Shown piece after piece: positions 55,030-64,000 of a stretch of 64,000 nucleotides of DNA. The first letter of the stretch is position 1. Each line of letters begins with the position of its first letter. The stretch is from NCBI RefSeq assembly GCF_037975245.1, contig NC_092573.1, positions 616,001 through 680,000 of the forward strand, written 5' to 3'. Position numbers and translations under genes: made by a program. The notes beneath the pieces are model-generated. The model saw nothing but the letters and a program-made list of their open reading frames with translations. It was not told the DNA's origin and did not search any database. Origin of the DNA: Apostichopus japonicus. Taxonomy: Eukaryota > Echinodermata > Holothuroidea > Aspidochirotida > Stichopodidae.

Positions 55030-55211
55030 AATCAAAATCAAATTAAACTGTTAGCAAACTGCTTATCCACTAGAGAGCCTGTGTAAGAGAATGTGTAAAA
55101 GTAAGTTGGCCTGATGTTTCGTTCCTAGCAGGATCTTCTTCAAAGGCTAAATGACAGTCATTTAGCCTCTGAAGAAGATCCTGCTAGGATGGAAACGTCA
55201 GGCCAACTTAC
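55030..55211. repeat. Hammerhead-like repeat with a head-to-head palindrome
   Basis: Arms 55101-55155 and 55157-55211 (55 bp each) are reverse complements with about four differences and a 1-nt spacer. The left flank (CTGTTAGCAAACTGCTTATC) matches the copy near 41660. The right, plus-strand arm has GCCT, CTGAAGA, GATCCTGCTAGGAT, GGAAACGTC, AGGC. Confidence 0.85.
55165..55203 (+). ncRNA. Hammerhead-ribozyme-like motif
   Basis: The order matches a minimal type I hammerhead. Stem I 5' is GCCT (55165-55168), the core is CTGAAGA (55169-55175), then A, then the stem-loop GATCC-TGCTA-GGAT. GAAA (55192-55195), CGTC and AGGC pairing with GCCT follow. The very short self-complementary ACGT stem III is typical of retroelement hammerheads that act as dimers. 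One extra A precedes stem II, and the basal stem II pair is G-G here (G-C in the 5162 copy), so this copy may be inactive. Confidence 0.4.
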
Positions 55212-55699
55212 TTCTACACATCTTTCCAAGAAGACTACACCGTTGTTTCATGATTGCTTTCAGTGGTCCGGAGTTATCTATTTGGACTGAGACTTGCAAT
55301 TCTTCAGTGGACAGCCAAGACTATCCTTGACATTAACCTTCAGATGAACTTTTTTTTGTCTGTAGAAGAGAAAGGGAATGTGGTACATCAATTCTTGTCA
55401 GAAAATGTAATCCAACAAGCAATTGGAAAAGAAAACTAACATGATTTGAACCGAATGGTTTATTAGTCACTAATTAAGTTGTCGGGGTAATTTAATTTTG
55501 TGATTATAAACCATCGGGAGCCGTGTAATGATCTGTCGCAAGATTTACAACCCTATTAAAAGATGTTAATAATATTTGTTACTTGGTAAACCTTACTGGA
55601 TTATTAATGACCATGTATTGCTTTAATTACATGTAAAGGAAATGTGTATTTTCATGAGATTCAGTTTCACCTATTTTGGTATCTTTTTTTTTCTTGCAG
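55212..55699. other. Unassigned stretch
   Basis: A 61-codon frame (55254-55439) follows TTGCTTTCAG and ends QFLSENVIQQAIGKEN. It has no recognised family and could be a chance frame or a terminal exon. Confidence 0.3.
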
Positions 55700-55781
55700 A
55701 CATCTTTCATGAGGAAGGGAAGTGTTGTCATCTTTTGAAGGCAGGGACTTATAGAGAGCTCTTCAAAAAATGTCTAAACGA
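55700..55781 (+). CDS. Orphan exon candidate
   Basis: 82 nt with a very strong acceptor (T-rich tract then CTTGCAG) and donor GTAAGTTT. One frame is open throughout, encoding IFHEEGKCCHLLKAGTYREL and FKKCLN; the other two have stops. I do not recognise the family and could not find a partner exon. It may be one internal exon of a gene with long introns, or a non-coding exon. Confidence 0.35.
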
Positions 55782-55954
55782 GTAAGTTTTTTTTAGCAAT
55801 TAAATTTTGTTTACAATTTTTAGCTATTTTTTGTGGTCTACGAGAATCTGCCAAGCGAAGTGTAGTATGAACTAGAAGCCACATCTACTGGTAATTACAT
55901 TAAACAGTAATGTAAAGGTATCGTTCTCCCATTGTATGTGTGTATGTATTTTAG

Positions 55955-56142
55955 ATCCTCCGGCAAGCAGGAACTCACGAAGAAGCCATCATTGGCTTAT
56001 CAAAGCCACAAGCTGACCTAAGTCAGTCACTTAGATTCATTTTAACGTCCATGATTATGTCAATTGTCAACAAATCTGTAACTGGATGAAATACATTAAT
56101 CTTGGAGTGACTCGAACTGGGGACCTTATGATTGAAAGGCAC
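55955..56142 (-). mobile_element. tRNA-derived SINE, copy B (head truncated)
   Basis: Same body as copy A (GCAAGCAGGAACTC, GAAGAAGCCATCAT) and the same B box (GTTCGAGTC on the minus strand, about 56107-56117). Homology stops near GTGCCTTTCAATC, so the A box is missing. Confidence 0.85.
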
Positions 56143-57599
56143 ACTGGCACGGCACAGGAAAGGCACATTCAGACTTATCAGTTCACTGCGACTTATTAGA
56201 ACTGCAGGTTGATTTATGGTTGGTTTCATGATGATCTGATCACTATATCTGTATGGGTACACAAAGTTTAAATTTACATTTGGTGTCCATTTCAAATTAG
56301 ATATAAATGTATATTTATAATGATGTAATAAAAAATTGTTTACATAATTATTTGGATATGAAGTGTGTGGTGCACTCTTGAACAAAAAATTGTTGCAGTG
56401 TGTAATATTCATTAAAGTGACAATCAACATAATATACTGTATCACTACCGGTGTAAAATTGTAGCAAGTTTCACCGTTCTCCCGCCGGTGGGCGGGGAGT
56501 ACCTCCTTGGAAAGTACAATAAGTACAACAATCACTGCCAGTCTCTATCAAATCCCACTTTCATCATGCACTCCACATGCAGCCTTTTTTCTTTAAGATC
56601 ATTATTGGGCACAGCTACTGTATTGACTTTCTTGTTTAAGGCGGTATCAAGCTGAACTTGTCCTTTATGTGATTATCTGGTAAACACTTAATATTGTAAC
56701 ATGACTCTTATGCTCTGTGTATGGAACAGTAGTTGTAAACAACTAATGTGCCGTAAGTTAACTTTAATTCACTTGCAATAACTCACAACATATGTCTAGA
56801 TAAAGCCAGTAATACAACGAGCATCAAAGTACAGAGGTCGTACATTATTGAGATTTCTGCAGCTCATTGCTGCTTTGCGGTCGTTGAGAGACGTCTAAGC
56901 AAGTATCAAACAGTCGTCTGATCAAATTAGCCATTATTGCACTTCAGTTTCATTAACCTGCTGTAAGCAACCTGCTGTAAAATGAATGGAATCCCATGAG
57001 GTGTGGAACTATCTAATGGTACCCTCTACATCATGGTTGTTTCAGAAAAAAACCAATCCTTTGTATACTGTATATTGCTATTGCCACATACACCTTGTTG
57101 CCTGTGTATGTTTAGTGTGTTTTTGAGGTCCTAGGAATGAAACAAAAGACAGCTAGATTGTATGTGGTATTGTGACAGATGTGCAGTATCACTTCCTTGT
57201 TGCACAAGGCCACATATTTTTAAAGGCTTTTCCCTGCAATAGCGGTTTGAGTCATGAGGAAGTTGGTTGGCTAGTTTGACAGGTTGGAAACTCCTCGCAA
57301 TGACGTTTGAAATAGAGTCAGATACTCCAGAAGTAAAGTACTAGTACTCGATGGTTTTAACTTCAGAAACCGGTTTGAATTGATCTTGGTCATTTATTTT
57401 TGTAGTTTCTTAACTATATATCCTATAAAACCAATTAAATGACAGTAATGATTAATTCATTTTCGTTTTCAACTTAATGAAGGAAATGTCCAAAATTGTG
57501 AAACTTTCCCAAAATTATTAAATCTCAAAATGTGAGTGAGGGTGCGTTAGGTTTGAACGATTACAGTCATTATTTGGAGTAACACTCTTGGCACACTAC
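56143..57599. other. Unassigned non-coding stretch
   Basis: AT-rich. The long minus-strand frame 56535-56023 is partly SINE-derived and is not a gene. Nothing else was recognised. Confidence 0.6.
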
Positions 57600-57990
57600 A
57601 GTTGGTATAGGTCTTGCAGTGCAGTGAATAGCAGTGTTAAGCAGAGCAGTGCAACTACAGTACAGAACTGTACAATGGTAGAGTACATTATGGTGTGGTA
57701 TGGCACAGCATAGTATGGTACAGTACAGTCAGTGGTACAGTAATGTATGTGCAGCACAACAAAGTATATAGTATAGTATTTTACATACAACACATTACAG
57801 GTAGTATAGTAAGCAGGCCTATGGTACTGCACGTACAGCACTTAACAGTATAGTACTGCATGTAAAGCACAGCATAGTACTAAACATATAGCACAGTATA
57901 GTATACCACTGCACGTACTGCACATTACAGTATAGTATAGTACTGCACATACAGTTTAGCACAGTATAGTATGCTAATGCATGATTGCGA
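57600..57990. repeat. Degenerate GTACAG/TATAGTA array, left block
   Basis: Words such as CATACAGCACA, AGTATAGTACTGCA and ACATATAGCACAGTATAGTA repeat irregularly. It is the same word family as 59470-60570. Confidence 0.85.
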
Positions 57991-58018
57991 CATAACCCAC
58001 GCTCCTTACAGTACCTAC

Positions 58019-58495
58019 AGTAATCACAACAAAAACCACGTTTGTATACAGATTAATTTCTTCCTTAATTTTTGGTGAAATTTCTTATAAATTAGATACT
58101 GTATGTCTTCAAAAACTCCTTAATCCGCCATATATGTACAGTAGATCGGTGGTTTCGTTGTCTTTGTGTAACACAAGATAAGTTTTAACAGCAGACTCTT
58201 CATTGTTTATACATCGCGCTATCCAGCTCCACGCGAGGAATGTTCGCATGTAGCCCACAGTAATCACAACAAAAACCGCGTTTGTATATACAGATTAATT
58301 TCTTCCTTAATTTTCGGTGAAGTTTCTTATAAATTAGATATGTTTTCAAAAACTCCTTAATCCGCCATATATGTACAGTAGATCGGTGGTTTCATTGTCT
58401 TTGTGTAACACAAGATAAGTTTTAACATCAGACTCTTCGTTGTTTATACATCGCCCTATCCAGCTCCAGCGAGAAGAATGTTCGCATGTGTAGGC
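58019..58495. repeat. 240-bp tandem duplication between the two arrays
   Basis: AGTAATCACAACAAAAACC through CATCGC(G/C)CTATCCAGCTCCA and ATGTTCGCATGT occurs at 58019 and again at 58259 with a few differences. Confidence 0.93.
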
Positions 58496-59469
58496 TACTC
58501 TAACGTTTACAATCGGACAGTTCTGCGAAGCCTAAGCTTCTCTGTACTACATTCTGCTCTGACATCGATTCCGCCAAGTTTCATCTTTCGGTGTTCCGAA
58601 TGCTTTTCAAGTTTCTTTTTACTGTAAATTTGATCCGTGAATTTTATTTTCAGCGATTTTGAAGAACAGTTTATGAACTGTGGTTTGAGTGTGAGAGTAT
58701 ATTTTGTGCAACGCTATATGTATACCAACTGGGCATGGTACAGTAGGGTATACACTCGCGATATGCACGTTATATAATAGGCAATCACATGTACGTTTAC
58801 ACGTGAGAGTGTATTGCTGCGGAAATGGGAGTGCTAACTTCAATTCGCCTGTTTTGCCTATTTGTCAGCACTACGTCAATCACCATATTGAAGCGTTCGA
58901 ACAAACGGTACTTTTGGTGAGAAACTGGTGAATTTGAAAACCAGATTTCTACAAGAAGAAAACGTCGAATGTGGACAATTTTTACATGGTTAGAAAGAGA
59001 AAAATAATAACTACAAGGACAATGTATCAAAATCTTCCACCAGACAATTCCTTTAAGTTCTATGCCGGCAAACACTTTACCTGCGTCCTCTTCACTGCTA
59101 GGTGAAAATCACGTCTTAAACTACGATTTAAGAAACGGCTGTTTCAAACATCTCACTAATTCTTTCGGCGACTTTAATCCCTATTCATTGAGCACAATAG
59201 CATAACCTGCGTATAAACTCGTACAGGGATAATACTAGGTGTCTACGCGGCGTCTACGCAGCAATTTGATTGTCAACAAGTTTATACGCGATTGTACTTG
59301 CGTACACATGTCCAGTTATACGTGAGCGGTACTGTAGACTACTTATTTAGGAGTATTTATATCATTTCAGTTGAAAATTACCAACCTCCTTATTTTCTCC
59401 TTGTTCTCCCTATTTTTTGGCCCTGAAAAATGTGATTCTCCCTATTTTGGGGTCAAACAGGTTGACAGG
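58496..59469. other. CpG-richer unassigned block
   Basis: More CpG dinucleotides than its surroundings (for example around 58200-58260 and 59200-59330). Overlapping short frames on both strands have no recognised homology. Confidence 0.35.
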
Positions 59470-60570
59470 TCTGCAGTATAGTATACTACTGCACATACAG
59501 CACAGTATAGTATGGTACTAAACATATAGCACAGTATAGTGTACTACTGCACGTACAGCACAGTATAGTATAGTACTGCACATACAGCACACTATAGAAT
59601 AGTACAGTACAGTATACTGTAGTACTGCACGTACAGCACAGTATAGTATAGTACTAAACATATAACACAGTATAGTATAGTACTGCACATACAGCACACT
59701 GTAGAAAAGTACAGTAAAGTATAGTACTAAACATATAGCACACTATAATATAGTACTAAACATATAACACAGTATAGTATAGCACTGCACATACAGCACA
59801 CTATAGAATAGTACAGTATAGTATAGTACTGTACGTACAGCACAGTATAATATAGTACTAAACATATAACACAGTATAGTATAGTACTGCACATACAGCA
59901 CACTGTAGAATAGTACAGTAAAGTATAGTACTAAACATATAGCACACTATAATATAGTACTAAACATATAACACAGTATAGTATAGCACTGCACATACAG
60001 CACACTATAGAATAGTACAGTATAGTATAGTACTGTACGTACAGCACAGTATAATATAGTACTAAACATATATAGCACACTATAGTATAGTACTAAACAT
60101 ATAACACAGTATAGTATAGTACTGCACATACAGCATATTATAGAATAGTACAGTATAGTATAGTACTGTACGTACAGCACACTATAGAATAGTACAGTAC
60201 AGTACTAAACATATAGCACACTATAGTATAGTACTAAACATATAACACACTATAGTATAGTACTGCACATACAGCACACTATAGAATAGTACAGTACTAA
60301 ACATATAGCACACTATAGTATAGTACTAAACATATAACACAGTATAGTATAGTACTGCACATATAGCACACTATAGAATAGTACAGTACAGTATAGTACT
60401 GCACGTACAGCACAGTATAATATAGTACTAAACATATATAGCACACTACAGTATAGTATAGTACTAAACATATAACACAGTATAGTATAGTACTGCACAT
60501 ACAGCACACTATAGAATAGTACAGTAAAGTATAGTACAATATAGCACAGTATGGTATAGTGCAGTATAGT
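59470..60570. repeat. Tandem array with about 204-bp higher-order period
   Basis: Short modules (ATAGTACTAAACATATA, GCACACTATAGAATAGTACA, GTACTGCACATACAGCACA) are arranged in a longer unit. The block beginning AAGTATAGTACTAAACATAT at 59717 recurs at 59921, 204 bp later. The stops and Tyr/Leu-rich frames within it are array artefacts. Confidence 0.9.
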
Positions 60571-62584
60571 AGGTGTGGTCAAATTATCATAATTTTCAGA
60601 CCAAACTGTGTAAATTGTTGTCACTTTCTGCGCTCTGTTGCGTTAGACTTCCATAAAGAACAATGTAGTCCAATTTGAGTGAAGTTGATCTTCATTTTGA
60701 GTCCAATACTTAAGAAAAGAACAATGGTTTGTGCTCTAGAAGAAAGAAGAAACTTCATATTCCATGTGTAAGCCCTTCATGCCAGAAGTACCATTTACTA
60801 TATGCTGGTAAGAGTGGTTGATTGGATAAAGGCTGTGGCATTAATACAAGTAAATGTATATAATACAAGTAATGTAAAGTACTATGAACCATAGTAAGAT
60901 CTGAGAGGTTGTGGGAACAGTGGGACTACTGTGAGCTACTACAGTACTGTACATATCTTTTCCATCTTCTATTCTGGGAGATTGATCCGGGCAGCTGACA
61001 TTTACAATTTTCTTTGATATTGTTCATATAGTTTCCACTGTATACTAACTGTATGCCATAACACACAAGTGTCCTGGATGCAACATCAGCTAGTTGGTCT
61101 TCCGTAATCTTTTAATGATTCCCATAAAGTTTTAATATTGCACCGAAGGTAAGAGTGCCTGTTTCACTTCACAAGATACAAATCATGTTTGTAGGCGTAT
61201 ATCCTCTTATGGGCTCAAAAGTGAAAGTTGTTCTTCTACGTGACAAAATACTTGATACACAATGGTTGATATTGAGAGAGGACACAGTTCAATCAATTTA
61301 GGTTATGTGGTCAGCAGTAGAATCATTTTACTGTGCACATATTGATAGAACTATGTTCTTGAATGAAAGAGGTAAACTCATTTCAAAATTTAAAAAGATG
61401 TATCTAAACTTATTTTCACTCGGAAATTTAAGAGTGGAGCAAGAAGTGGGGGGCAGAGGGGATTTGAGCTGCTTGCAGAATCCCTAAGTTGATGTATTGA
61501 CTAAAAGGACTTTCTCATCTTTTAATATTCTGACATAGACTAGTACTTTAAATAGCTTGCTCCCATATACGGTATGGGATGGATATCAAGTACTGCTTCC
61601 AAAGTTTATGAACAATAAAAACAATCCAGTCAGACAGTTGAGGGAGTGTCCCAGGATTGCTGATTTGAAATGGACAGATCCTCGAATCAAACATCCCAGA
61701 ATAAGTAAATATTACAAGAAACAATACGTATATATCTAAAGATGACAAGCGTCTAGAAATTAGCTACTCCTACGTACAGTTACAAACAGTGGTGTGCTCA
61801 AACTATGGACAAATTCCAAATTTCCCTTGGTACTAACTTACTGTAGGTAGGAGCATCAGCACTTTATGGATGTGCCAGAGTCAAATGAAAGTTTCTATAC
61901 AAGAAAGGTGTGACTCTGGAATGATGATGCAGGTCGGGTGGAATGAGGGCATTCCTCCAGACAAATATTAAAAACCTTATACCTCAAATGTTTGCTCTCT
62001 GAGGCAAATTCAGACAACATATTAGGTCTGTTACAAGGTCTAAGCACAATGTTTTGTGCTATAAATTCTCTTGGATTTTTGTGCGAGGTTGCAAAGGGAG
62101 TGAACATCCAGGCTTTAGGCTTAGATTACTCTTAACTACAGTAAGCCAGACCTCCCGCATGCTAGGTTTCATTACTTCTGACGATCCACAGCCTTTTTGA
62201 TCCAATCAACCATAACGCTTGCGTGTTACAGTGTGATGTCAATTGACACACTGTTCTGTTTTGAACTGTTTAAGTTAAAAGATTGTGCTGAACTGAGATC
62301 GTAAGTTTTACTCAAGAATATATTTGTGTCAACCAAAAAAAAAAAACAACAGAAAATGCCATTGAAAATTTCAAACAGAAACCAGAGAAAAAGTGAGTAC
62401 TCAGTTCTAGTGTGTCATGTACCGGCAATACTGTCAAAGTCATAAGAGAATATATAATACGCTGACCTGAACAATAGAGAAGTGAGACCTATGCGTTAAA
62501 CGAATAAATTCTCATCCATTGTTGTCGTGTACTGTAAACTCCTGTTTAAATGTGCAGTGACCTCTGTGAATTAGCTATTTACAG
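60571..62584. other. Unassigned non-coding stretch
   Basis: AT-rich. Short frames at 61305-61487, 61557-61739 and 61895-62107 show no family features. Confidence 0.5.
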
Positions 62585-62653
62585 CCAAGTACCTTGGGGG
62601 AGGTCAAGGGGAGCGCCTACACTATGACAAGTGGCCCTCCAGGAAAGGTACAG
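62585..62653 (+). CDS. Orphan (possibly first) exon candidate
   Basis: 69 nt between GCTATTTACAG and donor GTATGT, with GC well above the flanks. Two frames are open. One contains ATG at 62634 (MTSGPPGKVQ, then splice). Another reads KYLGGGQGERLHYDKWPSRK G. No family was recognised. Any downstream partner would be to the right of the window. Confidence 0.3.
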
Positions 62654-62748
62654 GTATGTAAGTTCTGTACCAAGTTTTTTGTTTTTTTGCTTGTGTCTGC
62701 AAACTTGAGGGAGAGGATGGAGCCAGCCTGGAGGACCCAAAGCATATT

Positions 62749-62934
62749 GTGATTTAGTGTAGAGTTCCGGAGGGATGTTGTGGTTTAGTGTAGGGTTCCG
62801 GAGGGATGTTGTGGTTTAGTGTAGGGTTCCGGAGGGATGTTGTGATTTAGTGTAGGGTTCCGGAGGGATGTTGTGGTTTAGTGTAGGGTTCCGGAGGGAT
62901 GTTGTGGTTTAGTGTAGGGTTCCGGAGGGGTGTT
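62749..62934. repeat. 31-bp minisatellite, six copies
   Basis: TTGTGGTTTAGTGTAGGGTT followed by CCGGAGGGATG repeats six times with one or two substitutions per copy. The GGTTCCGG(A)GGG content makes it G-rich on the plus strand. Confidence 0.95.
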
Positions 62935-64000
62935 GATCCCGTCACGGTTTGCACTCTCCCAGTGCCACTGGGCCGATTGAATCAGAATCGTTTACACACA
63001 GGCATTTAAGATTTGATTTGGAGCTTGCATTTCTCTTGTGTTTGAGCAGGATCTACAGAACTGATATGTGTAAACAGTCCCTTTGTGCCGTGCAAGGTTC
63101 CTTTTGTAAAGTATTTGTATAGTGTGCAGTAGTAGCATTGCAGTATCCATGAAACGATGTCATCTAATCTTTCCGACTAGCAGATAAAAACATTCAAGAT
63201 AATTTGTCATTACATCAAGTGGTTTCTGCCTGTTCTTGAAGCTTTGCTATCAATCCCTAAAGGTTTTCTACATGCTCAAAGGTGCAAAGGTTTCATGAGA
63301 ACGATATTCACCGGTTGAAGATTAATCTTAAACGGCTAAATTATTATCCTGACGTAGATTGTGAGGTTTGATTCATTCTGTTAGAAACTAAGAGGTCGAT
63401 GCTTACTCTATGGTGCTTTCAGTTTATATATAGAAATATGAAGTGCCGTCGTCGAGGCAACTTCAACTAAGGGATTTTACTTCCTCGAGTATGTTTATCT
63501 TCTTAAATAGTTCATTTACACTGTATAGTACAAACATTCTCGGTCAGTATGTATAAAAGCTGCACACCATCATTTCATTAGTCTAAGATCAGTGAATAAC
63601 TTACAGTATCCTGTAGAGCTTAGGGCAGGGGTGGGGGGGAGGCCGAAGGTGGGCAAGAAATGCAAAAAAAAACGGTATATACTCCTGTGATACATGTGAA
63701 CATTAGTGTACATTAATCATATATGGTCAGATAATTGATTACACCGTTTCTAAATGTGCATTGTTTATCTGCTCTTTTGAAATATCCAATCACCAGTGGG
63801 CCATAAATGTTTATATAGCAAACTGTACCCCCAGATTGCGCATCTTTCAAAATATTCTTTGACGTTAAATTTCCGCATTAGTCATAGGATTTTGGAGACC
63901 TCACGGGCCATGGAAAATTTGACCCAATTGGCCGGTGGGTCGCACTTTGCTCAGGGGAAAATAAAGTTTTTTTGGGTGTTTTTCTAAATTAGTCAAATTG
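62935..64000. other. Right end of window, no gene assigned
   Basis: A TATAAAAG box at 63552-63559 is followed 30-40 nt later by pyrimidine-CA initiator-like sequence (TTTCATTAG, ATCAGTG). This is a possible but unproven plus-strand promoter. No exon is visible to 64000. Confidence 0.3.

Noticed and set aside
56023-56535. 170-codon minus-strand ORF
   Set aside because: Its C-terminal part is translated SINE sequence shared with 46786-47034. The rest has no domain.
59947-60624. Tyr/Leu-rich minus-strand ORFs
   Set aside because: They are frames through the tandem array (YYTVLYVQYYT-type repeats), an artefact of low stop density in the satellite.
1-64000. CRISPR arrays, operons, bacterial promoters
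   Set aside because: The tandem repeats lack the equal repeat-spacer structure of CRISPR arrays. The introns, SINE and gene content show this is an animal genome.

Overview
This window is from a eukaryotic nuclear genome. It is AT-rich, intron-rich and full of dispersed repeats. Coding sequence is confined to small exons with GT-AG borders. The genes recovered are animal signalling and RNA-biology genes. The repeats include a DIRS-type retroelement, a tRNA-derived SINE, a hAT-type MITE and hammerhead-ribozyme-like retroelement debris, which suits a marine invertebrate. An echinoderm, perhaps a sea cucumber, is my best guess from gene structure and repeat style. The sequence alone does not prove it.

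Layout. (1) 1-7721: intronic or 5' flanking DNA holding an internally deleted DIRS-type element (905-4173) with 126-bp inverted ends, and a 76-nt hairpin (4690-4765). (2) 7722-36902, plus strand: most of an SHC adaptor gene, in ten clear exons and one probable alternative exon, encoding the PTB domain, the tyrosine-rich CH1 linker and the C-terminal SH2 domain. The exon(s) for the extreme N terminus were not found and probably lie upstream. Introns range from 0.5 to 13 kb. (3) 36903-40986: tail-to-tail intergenic or 3' UTR space with a 104-bp tandem duplication and an inverted-repeat element. (4) 45502-40987, minus strand: a complete five-exon ZCCHC9-like gene with six CCHC zinc knuckles. A decayed duplicate of a knuckle exon sits in one intron. 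(5) 45503-64000: no gene could be assigned. The region holds two SINE copies, a dispersed 400-bp repeat pair, a palindromic pair of hammerhead-like elements, a large TACAGTA-type tandem array (57.6-60.6 kb), several minisatellites, and two orphan exon candidates (55700-55781 and 62585-62653).

The two genes have no obvious functional link. SHC couples phosphotyrosine receptors to Grb2/Ras. ZCCHC9 is a nucleolar/nuclear zinc-knuckle protein linked to RNA processing. The most interesting biological signals are an SHC exon that could be a cassette or a truncating terminal exon carrying an extra Grb2-type YxN site, the expanded and still decaying zinc-knuckle exon array in ZCCHC9, and the hammerhead-like repeats.
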